This document shows, in pieces, positions 20,616 through 28,134 of a DNA stretch of 47,683 nucleotides; the first letter of the stretch is position 1, and each line of letters starts with the position of its first letter. Source of the stretch: Sphingomonas sp. (GTDB lineage: Bacteria; Pseudomonadota; Alphaproteobacteria; Sphingomonadales; Sphingomonadaceae); assembly GCF_026460985.1 (NCBI RefSeq), contig NZ_JAPKNM010000037.1:1-47683 (forward strand), in the 5' to 3' direction. The notes under the pieces were generated by a model. The model was given only the letters and a program-made list of their open reading frames with translations, was not told where the DNA came from and did no database searches. The position numbers and the translations under genes are program-made.

Positions 20616-20728
20616 CCGTCACCCCCGCGAAAGCGGGGGCCCATCTCCTGCACGTGCAGCGAATACAACAGCTGTTGTCTTGCCGGGAGAGGCTGGGAGA
20701 TGGGCCCCCGCTTTCGCGGGGGTGACGG
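20616..20728. repeat. REP-like inverted repeat 3 with palindromic loop
   Basis: Perfect 32-bp arms at 20616-20647 and 20697-20728 (core CCCCCGCGAAAGCGGGGG). The 49-base spacer contains a perfect 14-bp palindrome, ACAACAGCTGTTGT (20665-20678). It fills the gap between the membrane-fusion gene and the ATPase gene. Its left arm touches the ATPase start codon, so the ribosome binding site of that gene must lie within or depend on this structure. Confidence 0.88.
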
Positions 20729-20737
20729 TTGTACATC

Positions 20738-21745
20738 TCAACCCCCATGCCGCGCCCGCGCGCCGATCACGCGCACCGTCACCGGCTGGCCCTGGCGCAG
20801 CGCGTCGTCGGGATCGTCGACGATCAGGCGGACCTGATAGACGAGGTCGGTGCGCAGATTCTCGGTCTCGACCGACTTGGGCGTGAACTCCGCACGCGGC
20901 GCGATATAGCCGATCGTCCCGCGATAGGTCCTGGGGTTGCCGTCGGCGGTCACCTGCACCTTCATCCCCGGGCTGATCCGGCTGAGATCGGTCTCGGCGA
21001 CATAAGCGCGCACGCGCATCGGCCGGTCGATCGACAGCGTCAGCACGGTCTCGCCGGGCTGGACGATCGCGCCGGGCTCACGGGCACGCGTGACGATGGT
21101 CCCTGCGCTGGCCGCGACGAGGCGCGCGTCCGACCGGTCGGTGGCGACGCTCGCCCGAGCGGCCTGTGCCGATCGCAGTTCGGCGGCCGCCCCGGCGATC
21201 TCCTCGGGCCGGCTGCCCGCCTGGAGCAGCGACAGCCCCTGCTTCGCCTCGGCAAGCTGCGCGGCGGCGCGGTCACGGTCGGCGCGGGTCTGCTCCCAGA
21301 TGTCGCGGCTGATCGCGCCTGGGGCGACCAGCGGCTGGCGCCGCGCAAAATCGCGCTGGGCATTGTCGTACACCGCCTGCGCGGCGACGACGCGGGCGCG
21401 CGCCTGGCCGATATCCTGCGCCCGCGCGCCGTTGCGCGCCTTGTCGTAGCTCGCCTGCGCCTGGGCGACGCGCGCGTCCGCCTCGGCGATGCGGCTGTCG
21501 AGCGTCGCGGTGTCGAGCGTCGCGAGCAGCTGGCCCTGGGTCACCTTCGCGCCTTCGTCGACGCCGATCGCCGCGATCCGCCCGCCGACCCGGAAGCCCA
21601 TGTCGACTTCGCGGATGTCGACATTGCCATAGAGCGTGAGCTCGGTTTCGGGCCGGCCGGGCATCAGCCCGAAGCCGCGCGTGGCGAAGGCCGCCACGGC
21701 GAGCACCACCACCAGGGCGAGCACGATCAGGTGGCGTCGGTTCAT
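20738..21745 (-). CDS. ybhG: periplasmic membrane-fusion protein of ABC exporter (HlyD/YbhG-like)
   Basis: Links the inner-membrane permeases to the outer-membrane channel. 335 aa (E. coli YbhG 332) with an N-terminal membrane anchor (LIVLALVVVLAVAAFA). Next come a biotinyl-lipoyl half-motif (GNVDIREVDMGFRVGGRIAAIGVDEGAKVTQGQLLA), a long coiled coil (about 85-190, Ala/Gln/Arg-rich), the second lipoyl half (SAGTIVTRAREPGAIVQPGETVLTL) and a beta-barrel domain. Starts by four-base overlap with the TetR gene, so repressor and pump are one transcript. Confidence 0.91.
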   Translation of the reverse strand: MNRRHLIVLALVVVLAVAAFATRGFGLMPGRPETELTLYGNVDIREVDMGFRVGGRIAAIGVDEGAKVTQGQLLATLDTATLDSRIAEADARVAQAQASYDKARNGARAQDIGQARARVVAAQAVYDNAQRDFARRQPLVAPGAISRDIWEQTRADRDRAAAQLAEAKQGLSLLQAGSRPEEIAGAAAELRSAQAARASVATDRSDARLVAASAGTIVTRAREPGAIVQPGETVLTLSIDRPMRVRAYVAETDLSRISPGMKVQVTADGNPRTYRGTIGYIAPRAEFTPKSVETENLRTDLVYQVRLIVDDPDDALRQGQPVTVRVIGARARHGG

Positions 21746-22362
21746 CGCGGCTTCTCCGAAAGGATGCAGAGCAGGTTGGCGCGCAGCCGCGCGCGCAGCA
21801 GCGCGGCGGCCTCCTCGTCGATCCGATCCACCTTGAGCGCGCGGCACACCGCCGCGCGGCCTGCGCGCAGCACCATCGCCTGGCCGAACAGCAGAATCGC
21901 CATCGCCACGATCTCGCGATCCGCCAGGTCGGGCCGGGCGCGTCCGATCAGCTGAACGAACGCGTCGAGGATAGGCTGCATCGCCCGGGTGAACAGCCGG
22001 TCGAATGCCTCGGTCGGGAATTGCTGCTCGCGGATGATGAAGCGCGACCATGCCTCGGTCTCGGGCCGCAGCATCATCTGGGCGAGGCCGTCGAGCACCG
22101 TCGCGAGCGCCTCGATCGCCGCCGCGGGCGATTCCTGTCCAGTCGCCACCGCGCGTGCGACCGCCTCTCCCTGGAGGTTGCGGATCGATGCGGCGATATG
22201 TTCGGCGGCGGCGAGGTACAGGCCCTGCTTGCCGCCGAAATGATAAGTGATCGAGGACATGGCGGTGCCCGAGGCGCGCGCGATGTCGCGCGTGCTTGCG
22301 CCTTCGAAGCCGAGCTTGCCGAACTGGTCGATCGCCGTATCGAGGAGAGTTGCAGAAACCAT
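21742..22362 (-). CDS. cecR: TetR-family repressor of the efflux operon (CecR-like)
   Basis: First gene of the efflux operon; in E. coli cecR has the same place before ybhG. From ATG 22362 the 206-aa product has a TetR helix-turn-helix (FGKLGFEGASTRDIARASGTAMSSITYHFGGKQGLYLAAAEHI), then a helical ligand domain of the CecR/DUF1956 type (SRFIIREQQFPTEAFDRLF). ATG 22398 would add 12 residues but would place the perfect palindrome at 22376-22391 inside the coding region, so I prefer the shorter form. Autoregulation through that palindrome is likely. Confidence 0.87.
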   Translation of the reverse strand: MVSATLLDTAIDQFGKLGFEGASTRDIARASGTAMSSITYHFGGKQGLYLAAAEHIAASIRNLQGEAVARAVATGQESPAAAIEALATVLDGLAQMMLRPETEAWSRFIIREQQFPTEAFDRLFTRAMQPILDAFVQLIGRARPDLADREIVAMAILLFGQAMVLRAGRAAVCRALKVDRIDEEAAALLRARLRANLLCILSEKPR

Positions 22363-22375
22363 CGCCCTCGCGTCC

Positions 22376-22391
22376 GTTCGTTCGAACGAAC
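22376..22391. promoter_or_regulatory. 16-bp perfect palindrome, likely TetR operator
   Basis: GTTCGTTCGAACGAAC is fully self-complementary and lies 13 bases upstream of the TetR start codon. TetR-family repressors usually bind such palindromes overlapping their own promoter. No second copy was noticed elsewhere in the window. Confidence 0.7.
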
Positions 22392-22514
22392 AGTGCATAT
22401 GCTTGCATCTCGGGCGACGCAAGGCCTTTGTGCGTCAGTGGCTTGCACCTGTTTGACCGGCTACGCGTTAATACTAGTGTTTTTTCCACACTTTGCGATT
22501 ATGTACCGATCATT

Positions 22515-23126
22515 ATGAAACTTGCCATCTGCAATGCCCCCAAAGGGCGTCCGCGCGAATTCTGCGTCGATGAGGCGCTCGCCCAGGCGCTCCGCGTATT
22601 CTGGAGCAAGGGCTATGAAGGCGCGTCGCTCACCGATCTGACCGACGCGATGGGGATCACGCGTCCCAGCCTCTACGCCGCGTTCGGCAACAAGGAAGCC
22701 TTGTTCCGCAAGGCGCTCGATCTCTACGAGCGCGAGAAGCTCTGCTACATGGCCCAGGCGCTCGACGCCCCTACTGCGCGGGGCGTCGCCGAACGGCTGC
22801 TGCGCGGCGCGCTCGAGATGCAGATGAGCGACTGCGAGCCGCGCGGCTGCCTGCGCGTGATCAGCTCGGTCGCGTGCGGAGTCGAGGCTGAATCGATCCG
22901 CGAGGAAGTCATCGCCCGCCGCAAATCCTCGATGGAGGCGCTGATCAAGCGCTTCGAGCAGGCTCAGGCCGCCGGCGAACTGCCCGACCACATGGATGCA
23001 GAAAGCCTCGCCGGTTATCTCGGCGCGCTGCTCCAGGGGCTGTCGCTCCAGGCCGGGGCGGGCGCCAGCCACGAGGAGCTCGAACGCTTGGTCGAGACCA
23101 GTCTGGCGGTCTGGCCGACCAAATGA
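22515..23126 (+). CDS. TetR/AcrR-family transcriptional regulator
   Basis: A 203-aa regulator divergent from the efflux repressor. The N-terminal helix-turn-helix reads FWSKGYEGASLTDLTDAMGITRPSLYAAFGNKEALFRKAL. The ligand domain has the DCEPRGCLRVISSVACG loop with three cysteines seen in this AcrR-like subfamily, often linked to redox or electrophile sensing. ATG 22515 is used; no clear Shine-Dalgarno precedes it, so leaderless translation or another start is possible. The target genes are unknown: its downstream neighbour is the flagellar-type locus, 348 bases away, and the efflux operon already has its own TetR. Confidence 0.86.
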   Translation: MKLAICNAPKGRPREFCVDEALAQALRVFWSKGYEGASLTDLTDAMGITRPSLYAAFGNKEALFRKALDLYEREKLCYMAQALDAPTARGVAERLLRGALEMQMSDCEPRGCLRVISSVACGVEAESIREEVIARRKSSMEALIKRFEQAQAAGELPDHMDAESLAGYLGALLQGLSLQAGAGASHEELERLVETSLAVWPTK

Positions 23127-23474
23127 GGTTCCTGGCTTAGGAGGCTCCCTCCGCCGCGATCCGCATTTTGAATCCGTCGCGGCCGTCTCGATGTCCGCGT
23201 AAGAATATTGCTCTATCGTGCAACTTCAAAAGCGAATCTACGTGAAAGACGTAAAATTGGGCCTGCGAAACCCTATAAACCACGCGCGCTAGAGAGGGGC
23301 TCCTGACGTTGTCAGGCGTAAGCGAGTGTCGCGCGTTAAATCTACGTCCCTCCAGCCTGAGCCTTTCCGCGAATGTTCGCCATCCGCAACAAAAAAGATC
23401 CATTCCGCATATAATTTAAGCGCTTGACGGTCCCCGCTGGAATCTGTTTCATCGCGAAACACGGGGTGGGGGAA
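23127..23474 (+). promoter_or_regulatory. leader and promoter region of the flagellar-type operon
   Basis: A 348-base gene-free stretch, less GC-rich than its surroundings. It holds TACGT-GAAAG-ACGTA (23239-23253), a FliA-type promoter (23252-23278), a 6-bp hairpin CCTGAC-GTT-GTCAGG (23302-23316), an isolated TATAAT (23410-23415, poor -35) and GGGGGA before the flgF start. An 88-codon minus-strand ORF (23137-23403) shows no protein-like features and I do not call it. The predicted start near 23285 would give a 190-base leader. Confidence 0.6.
23252..23278 (+). promoter_or_regulatory. FliA-type (sigma-28-like) promoter upstream of flgF
   Basis: TAAA (23252-23255), 15 bases, CCCTATAA (23271-23278). 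The sigma-28 consensus is TAAA-N15-GCCGATAA: the -35 core is perfect, the spacing exact, and 6 of 8 bases match at -10. The operon itself encodes a FliA-like sigma factor, and the same pattern precedes the RHS gene at 43915. Confidence 0.6.
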
Positions 23475-24179
23475 ATGATGTCGGGGCTCATCGAGTCGGC
23501 GGCAGCGATTTTGAGTGCGTCCGAAAGACGACTTGAAATTGCTGCGCACAATGTCGCGAACGTATCTACGCCAGGCTACAAGCGGAGCGTGGGATTCTCG
23601 CGGATTCTTGCGTCGATGCAGGAGTCGAATACTGTCCCCGACATCGCCGAGCGTCGCGATTTCATTCAGGGCAAGCTGATCTCCAGCGGGAATCCATTCG
23701 ATCTGGCGATCAATGGCGATGGTTTCTTCCAGGTCCGCGCGGGCGAACAGCTGCTCTATACGCGCCAGGGCCAGTTCCGGCGCGCGGAGAACGGCACGAT
23801 CGTGTCGGCACAGGGCCATGTGCTGCAGCAGGCGGGCGGAGGCGACCTCGTGCTCGAAGATGCCGCGGTCACGATCCTCGACGACGGGGCTGTTCTGGAG
23901 GATGGCCGGCCGGTCGCGCGGATCGGTCTGAGCGTACCGGCCGGGGGCGCGGCGCTGGATGCGGTGGGCGAATCCCACTTCGCTGCCGGCGGCGCGATGG
24001 AGGAGGTCGCCGAACCGTCGATCCGTCAAGGAATGCTCGAGAGCTCGAACGTCTCGATGGGCGACGAGATGGTGACGACGATGGCGGCGATGCGCCAGGC
24101 GGAGGGCGGCGCCCGGCTCGTGCAGGTCTATGACGAGCTGATGGGCCGCGCGCTCACCACGTTGGGAGGTGGACGGTGA
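23475..24179 (+). CDS. flgF: flagellar proximal rod protein FlgF
   Basis: Axial rod component exported by the type III apparatus. The 234-aa product has the N-terminal rod-protein helix and signature (AAAILSASERRLEIAAHNVANVSTPGYKR) and the C-terminal helix (EMVTTMAAMRQAEGGARLVQVYDELMGRAL). The central LISSGNPFDLAINGDGFFQV block is shared by FlgE, FlgF and FlgG. Start ATG 23475 follows GGGGGA; a second ATG comes immediately after. It overlaps flgG by four bases (GTGA). First gene of an operon of about 23 genes. Confidence 0.88.
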   Translation: MMSGLIESAAAILSASERRLEIAAHNVANVSTPGYKRSVGFSRILASMQESNTVPDIAERRDFIQGKLISSGNPFDLAINGDGFFQVRAGEQLLYTRQGQFRRAENGTIVSAQGHVLQQAGGGDLVLEDAAVTILDDGAVLEDGRPVARIGLSVPAGGAALDAVGESHFAAGGAMEEVAEPSIRQGMLESSNVSMGDEMVTTMAAMRQAEGGARLVQVYDELMGRALTTLGGGR

Positions 24180-24946
24180 GCGACGCTTTCCATGTGGGCG
24201 CGGTGGGCCTTCAGACGCAGCAACAGGCGCTCGAGGCGCTCGCCAACAACATCGCCAATGTGAACACCCCCGGCTTCAAGCGGTCGGAGGTCCGGTACGC
24301 GGACGTGGTCGTTCGCCGCGCCGAGGCCGACGCCGCTTCCGCATCGGCCGCCGATCCGCGGACGGTGGCCGGCGTGATGCTCGATTCGCAGCTCATGCTC
24401 AACGAGCAGGGAGAACTGGAGCGTACCGGCCGGAGCATGGATCTCGCGATCCAGGGCGCCGGGTTCTTCGAGCTGATGGGCCCGGCCGGCCAGACCCTGT
24501 TGTGGCGCGGCGGCGGGCTCAAGGTCAACGACGACGGGCTGCTCGCGACCGACAAGGGGCTGGCGCTGCGCGCCGCGATCTCGGTTCCGCAGGATGCCAC
24601 GGCGATCGAGATCGGCGCGGACGGCATTGTCCGCGCCACCGTCCCCGACGCGCTGGAGCCGGTGGAGCTTGGGCAGATCCAGTTGGTGCGGGTGAACGAT
24701 CCCGCCTCGGTCGCGCGGCTGGACGGCGGATTGTATCGCGCCGGCGACGATGCGCAGCTCATCGAGGCGCAGCCGGGAGAGGATGGCGCCGGCGTGCTCG
24801 TGCAAGGGTCGATCGAGCGTTCCAACGTGGCGCTCACCGACGAGATGGTTCGTCTGATGATGGTGCAGCGGGCCTATGCGGCCAATGCCCAGATCGTGCA
24901 GGCGGCCGACCAGCTGATGGGCATCGCCAACGGCCTGCGTCGCTGA
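24176..24946 (+). CDS. flgG: flagellar distal rod protein FlgG
   Basis: Distal rod component crossing the periplasm, 256 aa (typical 260). GTG start overlapping the flgF stop. N-terminal GLQTQQQALEALANNIANVNTPGFKRSEVRYADVV is diagnostic of FlgG-type rod proteins. The C-terminus (LTDEMVRLMMVQRAYAANAQIVQAADQLMGIANGL) fits the family. The middle is less like standard FlgG (LMLNEQGELERTGRSMDLAIQGAGFFEL), consistent with a divergent lineage. Confidence 0.88.
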   Translation: MSDAFHVGAVGLQTQQQALEALANNIANVNTPGFKRSEVRYADVVVRRAEADAASASAADPRTVAGVMLDSQLMLNEQGELERTGRSMDLAIQGAGFFELMGPAGQTLLWRGGGLKVNDDGLLATDKGLALRAAISVPQDATAIEIGADGIVRATVPDALEPVELGQIQLVRVNDPASVARLDGGLYRAGDDAQLIEAQPGEDGAGVLVQGSIERSNVALTDEMVRLMMVQRAYAANAQIVQAADQLMGIANGLRR

Positions 24947-24948
24947 TC

Positions 24949-25353
24949 ATGTTCCCGCTTCTCGTGTTATTCGCCGCCGATACCGGGGACTGCTTCGAAG
25001 CCGTGCGGACGCTTTCCGCGGGGGCGCCGATCAGGGCCGAGGACGTCATGGCGGTGGCCTGCGACGGCAAACGCGACGCCGTCGCCGTCCGGTACGATCG
25101 AAGCGCGCGCGCCGCACTTCCAGTGGCGGCGGTTCCCACGGGCGGATATCTAGGTCGCATCTCGGTGCTGCCCTCGGGGGCCGTGGTCAAGGGCGAGCGC
25201 CTGACGCTGCGCTCCTCGGCCGGCCCTGTCGTGATCGAGCGCGAAGTGACTGCGCTGCAGTCCGGCCGCTCGGGGGAGCGGATCTTCGTGCAGGACGCGA
25301 ACGGTGCGGTGTTCGCCGCGGCGCTGCTTCTCTCGCCGGGCGCCGCCCAATGA
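24949..25353 (+). CDS. flgA: FlgA-like P-ring assembly chaperone (short)
   Basis: Periplasmic chaperone for FlgI assembly. The 134-aa product has a short hydrophobic N-terminus (MFPLLVLFAADTGD) and an SAF-type domain: RTLSAGAPIRAEDVMAV, GGYLGRISVLPSGAVVKGERLTLRS, then a FlgA-like end (ALQSGRSGERIFVQDANGAVFAA). It is shorter than E. coli FlgA (219). Position between flgG and flgH supports the call. Two bases separate it from the flgG stop, and it overlaps flgH by four bases. Confidence 0.78.
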   Translation: MFPLLVLFAADTGDCFEAVRTLSAGAPIRAEDVMAVACDGKRDAVAVRYDRSARAALPVAAVPTGGYLGRISVLPSGAVVKGERLTLRSSAGPVVIEREVTALQSGRSGERIFVQDANGAVFAAALLLSPGAAQ

Positions 25354-25922
25354 GGTTCGCCTCGATCCTCTATGCTGTCGCATCGATGACAGCGCTGCCT
25401 GCCGCCGCCCAGGATCTCTATCAGGGCGGCAATTGGTCGGCGATGGCGTCGGATCGCCGGGCCGTTGCGGTCGGCGACGCGATCACGGTGGTGATCCTGC
25501 AGAGCGCCGAGGCGTCCAACACGACCCAGTCGTCGACTCGCCGCTCGACCGATCTCGGCGGGGGGCTGCGCGCCGGAGGCGTGGACGAGAGCGGCCAGCT
25601 GAATTTCGGGGGTGGCTTCACCGGGCGCGGCGAGATGCGGCGCAGCGAAAGGCTGGTGGCGCAGCTGAGCGTGACGATCGAGGAGGTGCTGCCCAATGGC
25701 GACTATCGGATCGTCGGGCGCCAGCAGCTCCGCGTCAACGGCGAGAACACGGTCATCGGGGTGCGCGGGCGCATCCGCCCCTCGGACATCGCCAGCGACA
25801 ACAGCATATTGTCGAGCCGCATCGCCGATGCCCAGATCGATTATGACGGGAAGGGCTTCGTCTCGCGCGGTGCGAAGCCCGGGCTGATCACGCGGCTGTT
25901 CAACCTGCTGGGGCTGCTGTGA
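25350..25922 (+). CDS. flgH: flagellar L-ring protein FlgH lacking a lipobox
   Basis: Outer-membrane ring around the rod. The 190-aa product (E. coli 232) keeps the family core: AVGDAITVVILQSAEASNTTQSSTRRS, VTIEEVLPNGDYRIVGRQQLRVNGENTVIGVRGRIRPSDIASDNSILSSRIADAQI. The signal peptide is MRFASILYAVASMTALPAAAQ; there is no cysteine anywhere in the protein, so it cannot be the usual acylated lipoprotein. Start overlaps the flgA stop; stop overlaps the flgI start. Confidence 0.88.
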   Translation: MRFASILYAVASMTALPAAAQDLYQGGNWSAMASDRRAVAVGDAITVVILQSAEASNTTQSSTRRSTDLGGGLRAGGVDESGQLNFGGGFTGRGEMRRSERLVAQLSVTIEEVLPNGDYRIVGRQQLRVNGENTVIGVRGRIRPSDIASDNSILSSRIADAQIDYDGKGFVSRGAKPGLITRLFNLLGLL

Positions 25923-27043
25923 TGCGTATTCGTGGATTGCGTGTCTGCGCGCTGGCGCTCGGACTGCTCGCCATGGCCCCGGAGGCGCTGGCGCAGCAGG
26001 TGCCTCTCAAGGGGCTCGGGCGCTTCGGCGGGTGGCGGGACAATGCGCTCATCGGCTACGGTCTCGTCACTGGCCTCTCCGGCTCGGGCGACACGCGCCG
26101 GAGCGGCGTGACCCGCCAGGCGATGCGCAACATCCTCAGCCGGCTGGGGACCAACGTAACCGACGACCAGATCAGCAGCCGCAACGTCGCGGTGGTGATG
26201 GTGACCGCGGTGCTGCCCCCGTCCGCGAACGTGGGGGACCATATCGACGTCACGGTATCCTCGGTCGGGGATGCGCGCAGCCTCGCCGGCGGCACCCTGA
26301 TCATGACGCCTTTGCTAGGCCCCGATCAGCGGACCTATGCGCTGGCGCAGGGACAGCTCGTGGTCGGCGGCTATCGGTTCGACAGCGAGCTCAACCAGCA
26401 GCAGCGCAACTATCCCACGACTGCGGTGCTCCCGGGCGGGGCGACGATCGAGGCGCCCGTCGAATCGCGCGTGGCGCCGGGGGGTGGCGAGCTCTCGTTC
26501 CTGCTCACCAACCCGAGCTTCTCGACCGCACAGCGCATCGCCGACCAGATCAACGGCAGGCTGGGCCCGAACGCCGCCAAGGCGCGCAACGCCGACGAGG
26601 TGCGGATCCGCTTCGCGGGCGGATCGGATGACGTCGCGCCCTTCATCGCCACGCTCGAGAATATCCTGGTCGAGCCCGATGTTCAGCCGCGTATCGTCAT
26701 CAACGAGCGTACCGGCACCGTGGTCGCGGGACGCGACGTGATGATCTCGAGCGTCGTGATCGCGCAGGGCGACATCAAGGTGACGGTGACCGCCGAGAAC
26801 ACCGCCTCACAGCCGAGTTTCATCTCCGGGTTCGCCAGCGATGTGCGCAGCCTCATCGTCACCAACACCAAGCTCGAAGTCTCGCAAGGCGAGTCCGACG
26901 CGACGTTCCGGTTCCCCAACACTTCGGTCGCGGATCTCGTCCAGGCGCTTAGCCGGGCGCGTGTCGATACGCGGCGGACGATCAGCATTCTCCAGGCGAT
27001 CAAGGCTGCAGGCGCACTGCATGCCGAGATCGTGGTTCAATAG
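25919..27043 (+). CDS. flgI: flagellar P-ring protein FlgI
   Basis: Periplasmic ring protein in the peptidoglycan layer. 374 aa with a cleavable signal (LRVCALALGLLAMAPEALA) and strong family landmarks: LIGYGLVTGLSGSGD, NVAVVMVTAVLPPSANVGDHIDVTVSSVGDARSLAGGTLIMTPL, INERTGTVVAGRDVMISSVVIAQGDIKVTV, and RRTISILQAIKAAGALHAEIVVQ at the end. GTG 25919 or ATG 25922 may start it, both overlapping the flgH stop. The best conserved basal-body gene of this operon. Confidence 0.94.
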   Translation: MMRIRGLRVCALALGLLAMAPEALAQQVPLKGLGRFGGWRDNALIGYGLVTGLSGSGDTRRSGVTRQAMRNILSRLGTNVTDDQISSRNVAVVMVTAVLPPSANVGDHIDVTVSSVGDARSLAGGTLIMTPLLGPDQRTYALAQGQLVVGGYRFDSELNQQQRNYPTTAVLPGGATIEAPVESRVAPGGGELSFLLTNPSFSTAQRIADQINGRLGPNAAKARNADEVRIRFAGGSDDVAPFIATLENILVEPDVQPRIVINERTGTVVAGRDVMISSVVIAQGDIKVTVTAENTASQPSFISGFASDVRSLIVTNTKLEVSQGESDATFRFPNTSVADLVQALSRARVDTRRTISILQAIKAAGALHAEIVVQ

Positions 27044-27051
27044 GCAGGCCC

Positions 27052-27393
27052 ATGGACGCAGTTTCCCCGCTTCTGATCGCGAAGGCACTCGACGGGCTTC
27101 ACGCCCGCTATCAGGCGACCGCCGAGAATATCGCCAATGCGAACACGCCTTCGTACCGGCCGATCAACGTCACGTTCGAGGCGCGTCTGAAGGCGGCCGC
27201 GCTTCAGGGCACCGACGCGATTGCCGCCGTCGCGCCGCGCACGGAACTGGCGCCGGCCGGTATCACCGGCGCGATGCGGCTCGATCTCGAGGTTGCGACC
27301 GCGTCGCAAACCGCGATGCGCTACGCCGCGCTTCTCGACATTCTAGGGCGCGAGATGGCGATCAGCAGAGCGGTCGTTCGAGGGGGGAACTGA
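27052..27393 (+). CDS. flgB: flagellar proximal rod protein FlgB
   Basis: Proximal rod component, 113 aa (E. coli 138). The N-terminal GLHARYQATAENIANANTPSYRPINVTFEARL is the FlgB form of the rod signature. The C-terminus (ASQTAMRYAALLDILGREMAISRAVVRGG) matches the family. AGG lies shortly before the ATG. It sits one base before flgC. Confidence 0.86.
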   Translation: MDAVSPLLIAKALDGLHARYQATAENIANANTPSYRPINVTFEARLKAAALQGTDAIAAVAPRTELAPAGITGAMRLDLEVATASQTAMRYAALLDILGREMAISRAVVRGGN

Positions 27394-27394
27394 G

Positions 27395-27820
27395 ATGGAT
27401 GCAATCGAGATCAGCCGCACGGGCCTCGATGTCGAGTGGCAGCGGCTCGAGGTGATCGCGCAGAACCTCGCCAACATGAACACCAGCCGGACCGCCTCCG
27501 GCGAGCCCTATCGCGCCGTTCGATTGCTGTCGGGTCCGAAGGTGCGCTTTTCTCGGCTCGTGGAGGGCGAGGCGCCTGCCCGGCCGCAGGGCGTCGCGGT
27601 CCTTGGTCTCGAGCAGGTCGCCGGCGGGGTGCGCCGGGTTCACGAACCGGGCCATCCCGATGCGGACGCACAGGGCTTCGTCACCTATCCGGATATCGAT
27701 CACGCGGCCGAGATGACTTTGCTGATCAAGACGTCGCGTGCCTACGAAGCCAATCTCACCGCCATGTCCTTCGCGCAGCAGATGTACTCGCGCGCGCTCG
27801 ACTTCGGGAAGCAGGCATGA
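27395..27820 (+). CDS. flgC: flagellar proximal rod protein FlgC
   Basis: Proximal rod component, 141 aa (typical 134). Landmarks: EISRTGLDVEWQRLEVIAQNLANMNTSRTASGEPYRAVR, then the C-terminal VTYPDIDHAAEMTLLIKTSRAYEANLTAMSFAQQMYSRALDFGK. The well-spaced GGGGGG at the end of flgB serves as ribosome binding site. Overlaps fliE by four bases. Confidence 0.9.
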   Translation: MDAIEISRTGLDVEWQRLEVIAQNLANMNTSRTASGEPYRAVRLLSGPKVRFSRLVEGEAPARPQGVAVLGLEQVAGGVRRVHEPGHPDADAQGFVTYPDIDHAAEMTLLIKTSRAYEANLTAMSFAQQMYSRALDFGKQA

Positions 27821-28134
27821 ACGGGCTGGAGGCAATCGCAGCGGTCGGTAGCGCCGAGGCGCCGCTCGCGCTCCGCGTCTCCGTTCCGCCGGCGCAGTTC
27901 GCGCCGTCCGCGAACACCGGCTTCGGCGATATCCTCATGGCGGGGCTGCGCGGGGTCGATGAAAAGATCGCGACCGCCGACAAGCTCGTCCAGCAGTTCG
28001 CGGTCGACGATTCGGTGCCCGTGCACCAGGTGACGATGGCGCTCGAAGAGGCGCGGCTGTCCGTCGAACTGGCGATGCAGGTCCGCGCGCGCCTCGTCGA
28101 GGGCTACCGTGAGCTGATGAACATGCCGCTATGA
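27817..28134 (+). CDS. fliE: FliE, MS ring-rod junction protein
   Basis: Adapter between the MS ring and the rod, 105 aa (E. coli 104). FGDILMAGLRGVDEKIATADKLVQQF and the end VHQVTMALEEARLSVELAMQVRARLVEGYRELMNMPL are clear FliE traits. Start overlaps the flgC stop (ATGA) and stop overlaps fliF, so it is coupled on both sides. Confidence 0.9.
   Translation: MNGLEAIAAVGSAEAPLALRVSVPPAQFAPSANTGFGDILMAGLRGVDEKIATADKLVQQFAVDDSVPVHQVTMALEEARLSVELAMQVRARLVEGYRELMNMPL

Noticed and set aside
20615..20668. N-terminal extension of the YbhF-like ATPase
   Set aside because: The extra 18 codons are the arm of an inverted repeat and would insert a repeat-encoded GPRFRGGDG peptide; the shorter start fits family length.
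23137..23403. 88-codon minus-strand ORF in the flgF leader
   Set aside because: No ribosome site or family features, and it overlaps the better supported promoter region.
23410..23415. TATAAT as the main flgF promoter
   Set aside because: No acceptable -35 box 16-18 bases upstream (CAACAA only); the FliA-type site is better.
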